The notes under the pieces are model-generated. The model did not search any database and was not told the origin of the DNA. It worked only from the letters and a program-made list of their open reading frames with translations. Shown here piece by piece: positions 32,286 through 36,307 of a DNA stretch of 36,307 nucleotides; position 1 is the first letter of the stretch, and each line of letters begins with the position of its first letter. The translations under genes were made by a program, and so were the position numbers. The stretch comes from Cytophagales bacterium (GTDB lineage: Bacteria > Bacteroidota > Bacteroidia > Cytophagales > Cyclobacteriaceae): the NCBI GenBank assembly GCA_016124425.1, contig WGNT01000096.1, positions 1 through 36,307 of the forward strand, read 5' to 3'.

Positions 32286-33251
32286 TTATTTTTTTTCCTT
32301 TTCCAACTTCTTAAAATACTTTCTAAATAGAAAATTGCTGCGCATTGCCTCCATATTTTCATTAAATTTAGCCGTACTCATCTCTATATTTGACATGGAG
32401 TTTGAGAGTGTATTGCGAAAGGTTTCATCATTGAGCAGCATTTCTACCGTCCCCTCTCCGGAAGCAAGCGTATCAACCATCGCTTCTACTCCTTGAACTA
32501 CCCGTATAGCTTGTTCGCTAGCTTGCCTGATGTTGTTCAATGATGATGCAAATTCATCTGAGATTGCGGTATCTGTAAACAATTTATGTATCAGGCCTTC
32601 GCCATTTTTCAGCTCTTTCATTAGTTGATCGCCTGTGTCGGCTAATGCAGCTGTTCTACTACTTGCTAGTCTAAGGTCGGCTATTGCCGTTTTTATATCA
32701 AGCATTATTAGCGAATCTCCCACCAAATCCCATAGGTGCTTACTGCTGTTTAGCTTTGTCGTAATTTCGAAAAGATTCTGCGCTGTCTTTTGTACATAGT
32801 CTGTGCTTGCCCCCATTCGTTGTAACATGTCATCGGTTGTAACTGCACCAAGTGCATAGATTGTATCTCCATTTTGGATTGTCATCGCTGTACCCGGCTG
32901 AGTTACCAGCTGAATTAGTTTATTTCCCATAAGTCCATCTGTACTGATTGTGGCAAGCACGCTTGATTTGATAAAGGGGACCATTTTCTTTTGTATATAT
33001 AGGTCTACAAGGATCACGGAATCATTGGCCATAGTAATTGATTTAACTGTACCAGCGTTTAGTCCCTTATAGCGTACGCTATTGCCAGCAACGAGTCCGT
33101 TTACGTTGTCCATGATTGCCTTTACCGTAATAGAAGCACCAAACATGTTTTGGTTTTTTCCGATCATATAAAGGGTAAAGACCAAAAAAAGAACTCCAGC
33201 GATGACCAGACCTCCAAGCTTCGTGTTTTCTATTTTTCTGTTCGCTTTCAT
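32286..33251 (-). CDS. mlaD: MlaD-family (MCE-domain) lipid-transport protein
   Basis: 321 residues. One N-terminal membrane helix (about 12-30: LGGLVIAGVLFLVFTLYMIG) is followed by the MCE domain (about 38-120: GASITVKAIMDNVNGLVAGN, VRYKGLNAGTVKSI, ISTDGLMGNKLIQL) and a long helical C-terminal tail (about 140-321). MlaD hexamers sit in the periplasm on the MlaE permease and pass phospholipids between the membranes. It belongs with MlaF and MlaE upstream on the same strand, though a 152-bp gap separates it from MlaF. The tail is longer than in Proteobacterial MlaD, as is common in Bacteroidota. Confidence 0.9.
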   Translation of the reverse strand: MKANRKIENTKLGGLVIAGVLFLVFTLYMIGKNQNMFGASITVKAIMDNVNGLVAGNSVRYKGLNAGTVKSITMANDSVILVDLYIQKKMVPFIKSSVLATISTDGLMGNKLIQLVTQPGTAMTIQNGDTIYALGAVTTDDMLQRMGASTDYVQKTAQNLFEITTKLNSSKHLWDLVGDSLIMLDIKTAIADLRLASSRTAALADTGDQLMKELKNGEGLIHKLFTDTAISDEFASSLNNIRQASEQAIRVVQGVEAMVDTLASGEGTVEMLLNDETFRNTLSNSMSNIEMSTAKFNENMEAMRSNFLFRKYFKKLEKEKK

Positions 33252-33274
33252 CGGTTTATAACTGTTTTTTTAAA

Positions 33275-33289
33275 GGTCAAAACTTGACC
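33275..33289. repeat. Inverted repeat in the MlaF-MlaD gap
   Basis: GGTCAA and TTGACC flank AAC: a perfect 6-bp stem, 23 bp before the MlaD start. It could be an operator, an RNA hairpin affecting MlaD translation, or chance. Confidence 0.3.
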
Positions 33290-33403
33290 CGATCGAACCG
33301 GGGTGGAATCCCTGTTTACGGCCGGCAGGTCGCTACTATAATCATTCATTTATATAAGGTATTCCTCATACCTCTCTGTCAGGTAGTCATACTCGATTTC
33401 ATA

Positions 33404-34150
33404 CTATTCGAAAAATAAGTTGATTTTAGGATCGGTGGATTTAGAAAGTGCTTCAAAGGTATCATCGGCATAGCAAGTACCGTCAATCAGCATAACCACT
33501 CTGTTGGATGTAATCTGTATACAGTTTAAGTCGTGGGAGATGATTACCGCCGTTGTATCGTATTTTTGTTGTACCCTCACCATTAAATGACTGATTTCCC
33601 GCGAGGTAATTGGATCTAGGCCTGTAGTCGGTTCATCATAGAGTATGACCTTGGGTTTTAAGATTAAGGATCTTGCTAGCGCTACACGTTTTTTCATACC
33701 GCCGGAAAGCTCTGCCGGCATCATATTAATCGTGTGTAATAGTCCAACATCTTCCAATGCCTCCCTGACAGCAGCCTCGGCACCCTCTGCCCGTTGTTCC
33801 TTCGTCCAGTTTATACGCAAGGGGAACTCCAGATTTTCCCTTACGGTCATCGAATCATATAATGCGTTGCTTTGAAACAGAAAACCGATTTTTGAACGCA
33901 GGATGTCCATATTATCCTGATCCAATCCGTTTATTGAATTTCCCAACACCTGTATATCACCCTTATCTGCATCAATTAACCCAATGATACATTTTATCAA
34001 TACCGATTTTCCGGACCCGGATTTTCCAAGAATCACAAGGTTTTCGCCATGCTGGACATCCATTGAAAAATCCTTTAGAACATGGTTTTCTCCAAATGAT
34101 TTACTCAGCTTTAGTACCCTTATTATCGGACTATTTTTTACCGTATCCAT
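33404..34150 (-). CDS. mlaF: MlaF-family ABC transporter ATP-binding protein
   Basis: 248 residues. The nucleotide-binding domain is complete: Walker A GKSGSGKS (42-49), Q-loop FLFQSNALYDSMTVREN (about 90-106), signature LSGGMKKR (148-155), Walker B VILYDEPTTGLDP (168-180) and H-loop His206. The LSGGM signature and FQ-NALYDSMTV block are typical of MlaF rather than other ABC ATPases. It powers phospholipid transport with MlaE. It starts 6 bp after mlaE, a clear operon. No STAS-domain MlaB gene is nearby. Confidence 0.93.
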   Translation of the reverse strand: MDTVKNSPIIRVLKLSKSFGENHVLKDFSMDVQHGENLVILGKSGSGKSVLIKCIIGLIDADKGDIQVLGNSINGLDQDNMDILRSKIGFLFQSNALYDSMTVRENLEFPLRINWTKEQRAEGAEAAVREALEDVGLLHTINMMPAELSGGMKKRVALARSLILKPKVILYDEPTTGLDPITSREISHLMVRVQQKYDTTAVIISHDLNCIQITSNRVVMLIDGTCYADDTFEALSKSTDPKINLFFE

Positions 34151-34156
34151 CCCAAT

Positions 34157-34951
34157 CTAAGTTAATCCCAAGAGGTCCGTTACCTGAACAGCTATCAAAT
34201 CAATGATAAATACCATTAGCGATGATACAATTACCGCAGTTGTTGCCGATTTGCCAACCCCCTCAGTCCCCTTTTGCGAACTGAATCCTTTATAACAGCC
34301 AATGATGCCAATTGCGAACCCAAAGAAGAATGTTTTGATCAATGAGGGGATTACATCTCCAAAAGATAGCGCATCATATACCTGAAGCCAATACAAATGC
34401 CAGCTGATTTGCCCCCTGATATTCACACCCATATATCCCCCGTATAAGGAAATAGCATTGGCTAAACTCGCCAATACCGGTACCATCAATGTCGCCGCCA
34501 TAACACGTGTCACGACCAAGTATTTAAAAGGGTTAGTGCCCGAAACTTCCATGGCGTCTATCTGCTCAGTTACTTTCATGGAGCCAAGTTCTGCCCCAAG
34601 ACCAGAACCGATTTTGCCGGCACAAATAAGGGCAGTTATTACAGGGGAAATCTCCCGTATTAGCGATACTGAAACCATGGCTGGAAGCATTGATTCAGCT
34701 CCGAACTCAAGCAGCGTGGGACGCGACTGAATCGTAAGGACAAGGCCCATGATAAAGGCAGTCACCCCTACTAAAGTCAGGGTTTTATACCCTATGTAAA
34801 AACATTGTTTAATAAACTCTTCGTATTCCTGCTTTGGTTTAGCTATTTCCTTAAAAAACCTGGCCGTGAAACCGGAAATTTCACCTGCCTCTTTGAAAAA
34901 TGGATTTTCCAGAAATTTCGTATAGTTCACCTGTCGTGTTATTTGGATCAT
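34157..34951 (-). CDS. mlaE: MlaE-family ABC permease
   Basis: 264 residues with about five or six membrane helices. Family blocks: VTAFIMGLVLTIQSRPTLLE, ISPVITALICAGKIGSGLGA, ELGSMKVTEQIDAMEVSGTN and the C-terminal GTEGVGKSATTAVIVSSLMV. It is the membrane core of the MlaFED lipid transporter in the inner membrane. It is the first gene of the mlaE-mlaF-mlaD set. A CAAATTTG sequence (7/8 match to the -7 box) ends 1 bp before its ATG with a TTG 23 bp further upstream, so a leaderless transcript is possible. Confidence 0.93.
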   Translation of the reverse strand: MIQITRQVNYTKFLENPFFKEAGEISGFTARFFKEIAKPKQEYEEFIKQCFYIGYKTLTLVGVTAFIMGLVLTIQSRPTLLEFGAESMLPAMVSVSLIREISPVITALICAGKIGSGLGAELGSMKVTEQIDAMEVSGTNPFKYLVVTRVMAATLMVPVLASLANAISLYGGYMGVNIRGQISWHLYWLQVYDALSFGDVIPSLIKTFFFGFAIGIIGCYKGFSSQKGTEGVGKSATTAVIVSSLMVFIIDLIAVQVTDLLGLT

Positions 34952-35261
34952 CCAAATTTGAAATAACTAACTGTATTAATTACCAACGTTTATCAACTGA
35001 TTTCCTGATTTTTATCATGTTTTTATACGACTTTTCCAAATGTTGTTCTATATGCATCGATAGGTGAGTTAGGCTATTGTGCGAAAAGGTTTATTTACGG
35101 AAAAATTCCCACTTTTGATATTCCCGGACGCTTCGAAGCATTATCCGACAGGTGGAGGGAACAAAAGCATCGGGATCATTGGCATTTCATTTTCTTTCTT
35201 TTACATTGAGGTATTGTTCAGCTTAATAATTTGTTTTCTTGGGAATTGATCCACACGGAAT
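34952..35261. other. Divergent intergenic region, 310 bp, between mlaE and SDR genes
   Basis: No gene is apparent. It contains the near-consensus CAAATTTG box beside mlaE, and a 10-bp perfect palindrome GCTTCGAAGC at 35130-35139. TTGAGG...TAATTTG near 35206-35231 is a weak promoter candidate for the SDR gene. Confidence 0.45.
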
Positions 35262-36137
35262 ATGAAAGATAAAGTTTGCCTTGTAACAGGGGCTAATTCA
35301 GGAATAGGCTTTGAAACGGCAAAAAGCCTATGTGCCAAAGGAGCTACTGTTATCATGGTATGCCGTTCGTTAGAAAAAGCGAACCGCGCCATATCCGACA
35401 TAAATAAAGAAGTGCCAGGAGCTAGGACCTATGCTGCTATCGCAGACCTAGCGTCTCAGGCTTCGATTCACGCACTCGCAGAAAAGCTCAAAGCAGAGTT
35501 TCGTACTGTGGACGTACTTGTCAATAATGCGGGAAGTTGGTTCTCCGCCTATGGCGTGACTGAGGATAAAATTGAGCGGCAATGGGCAATAAACCATCTC
35601 GCTCCCTTTTTATTGACTCACCTAATGTTGCCACTTTTGATAAAATCTAATGATCCAAGGGTAATAACTGTAAGCTCTGATTCCCATTTCCATGGAAAAA
35701 TTCATTTTGACGATGTCAACCTTAAAAACAATTACCACGGCTTGAGAGCTTATGCGCAATCCAAGCTAGCAAACGTCCTATTTACCGTAGAGTTCGAACG
35801 AAGAAAAAGAGCAACCCCAATCGCTGCCTACGCAGTACAGCCAGGATTAGTGAAAACGGATATCGGAGTAAAACATACCATTTCGTTTCACGCTTTAATG
35901 TGGAAACTGAGAAGGCTTGGCGGAAAATCTCCCCAAAAAGGGGCAGAAACATCCATCTATCTCGCCTCTGACCCAACAGTATCAACAATGAGCGGCCTAT
36001 ATTGGGACGATTGCCAGCCGAAAGTTCCTTCAAACAAGGCACTTGACGAGGACATTGCAGCAAAGGTATGGGAGTTGAGCTTAGCCATGTGCGGCGTTGA
36101 AGATTATTTCTCTATTACCCGAAATCCTGAAGTTTAA
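35262..36137 (+). CDS. Short-chain dehydrogenase/reductase (retinol-dehydrogenase-like)
   Basis: 291 residues. Classical SDR: cofactor loop TGANSGIG (9-16), structural VDVLVNNAGSW (83-93), Asn111, and the catalytic Ser139, Tyr164 and Lys168 (ITVSSDSHFHG; AYAQSKLAN). An arginine after the second strand (VCRSLEKANR) favours NADP(H). The C-terminal part (KSPQKGAETSIYLASDP, GLYWDDCQP) is typical of the RDH11-14/WWOX-like subgroup, whose bacterial substrates are unknown. It stands alone, divergent from mlaE, and meets the partial gene on the right tail to tail (10-bp gap). Confidence 0.9.
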   Translation: MKDKVCLVTGANSGIGFETAKSLCAKGATVIMVCRSLEKANRAISDINKEVPGARTYAAIADLASQASIHALAEKLKAEFRTVDVLVNNAGSWFSAYGVTEDKIERQWAINHLAPFLLTHLMLPLLIKSNDPRVITVSSDSHFHGKIHFDDVNLKNNYHGLRAYAQSKLANVLFTVEFERRKRATPIAAYAVQPGLVKTDIGVKHTISFHALMWKLRRLGGKSPQKGAETSIYLASDPTVSTMSGLYWDDCQPKVPSNKALDEDIAAKVWELSLAMCGVEDYFSITRNPEV

Positions 36138-36147
36138 ACGTCATTGC

Positions 36148-36307
36148 TCAGTCCAGCATTTTTCGTCGATCGCTATAATGCCTCACCAAATACTCATAGA
36201 TCTCGTCAAAGGATTCCCGATTAAACCGCGTGTTTACATGGTGCCACTTACCCGAATGGAGTTCAAGATTTACTGAATATACTTTACCTATCCAAAAAAG
36301 GGTTGCC
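36148..36307 (-). CDS. C-terminal fragment of an unrecognised protein (cut by window edge)
   Basis: A minus-strand frame is open from the right edge to a TGA at 36148-36150, giving at least 52 residues: ATLFWIGKVYSVNLELHSGK at the edge, then WHHVNTRFNRESFDEIYEYL and a basic end (VRHYSDRRKMLD). Coding is supported by the open frame and amino-acid make-up only. I do not recognise a family. It is convergent with the SDR gene. Confidence 0.5.
   Translation of the reverse strand, partial: ATLFWIGKVYSVNLELHSGKWHHVNTRFNRESFDEIYEYLVRHYSDRRKMLD

Overview
The window reads as chromosomal DNA of a Bacteroidota bacterium, probably from the Sphingobacteriia/Cytophagia side (taxonomic rank inferred, not proven). 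The grounds are a plug-less TonB-receptor-like barrel next to ExbB/ExbD/TonB, a DUF5916 outer-membrane protein, a DUF2911 protein, a Bacteroidetes-type VLRF1 release-factor-like protein, promoters of the TTG-N18..20-TAnnTTTG type, and no Shine-Dalgarno pattern at clear starts. There is no CRISPR array, insertion sequence, rRNA or tRNA gene that I can see. Gene density is ordinary except for a sparse, AT-rich stretch at about 29.8-32.3 kb.

Layout. (1) 1-8.7 kb, minus strand: holA, a 999-residue periplasmic TPR protein, a plug-less TonB-receptor-like barrel, a SPOR-domain membrane protein, ExbB, ExbD, a TonB-like protein and the start of folC. Gaps are 1-15 bp apart from one 103-bp break. This looks like one energised envelope machine whose function I cannot name. 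(2) 8.9-12.4 kb: cytoplasmic TPR protein, tandem UspA protein, GhrA-like 2-hydroxyacid dehydrogenase, DUF2911 protein with a LacI-like palindrome upstream. (3) 12.4-16.7 kb, minus: secreted PIG-L deacetylase, an overlooked 32-residue membrane microprotein, and a sodium:solute symporter, all overlapping and apparently translationally coupled. (4) 16.9-22.5 kb: two phytanoyl-CoA-dioxygenase-family (PhyH) oxygenases, a DUF5916 barrel and a Gfo/Idh/MocA oxidoreductase. (5) 22.7-26.5 kb: VLRF1 protein, L-2-hydroxyglutarate oxidase, an orphan Hpt protein coupled to an HI0933-type flavoprotein. (6) 26.6-29.8 kb: an exported TPR protein with seven DnaJ-like CxxC motifs, a 3-hydroxyacyl-CoA dehydrogenase and a second Gfo/Idh/MocA enzyme.

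(7) 29.8-32.3 kb holds a compact transcription unit (consensus promoter, reading frame broken by one in-frame amber codon, textbook terminator). It is followed by about 700 bp without genes but with several strong inverted repeats, then an Rrf2-family regulator with a three-cysteine cluster. (8) 32.3-35 kb, minus: MlaE permease, MlaF ATPase and MlaD substrate-binding protein of a lipid transporter. (9) 35.2-36.3 kb: an SDR oxidoreductase and the C-terminal end of an unrecognised protein.

The strongest candidates for new biology are the TPR/barrel/SPOR/ExbBD/TonB cluster, the microprotein between PIG-L deacetylase and symporter, the VLRF1 protein with an altered catalytic loop, and the amber-interrupted gene with its repeat-rich downstream region.
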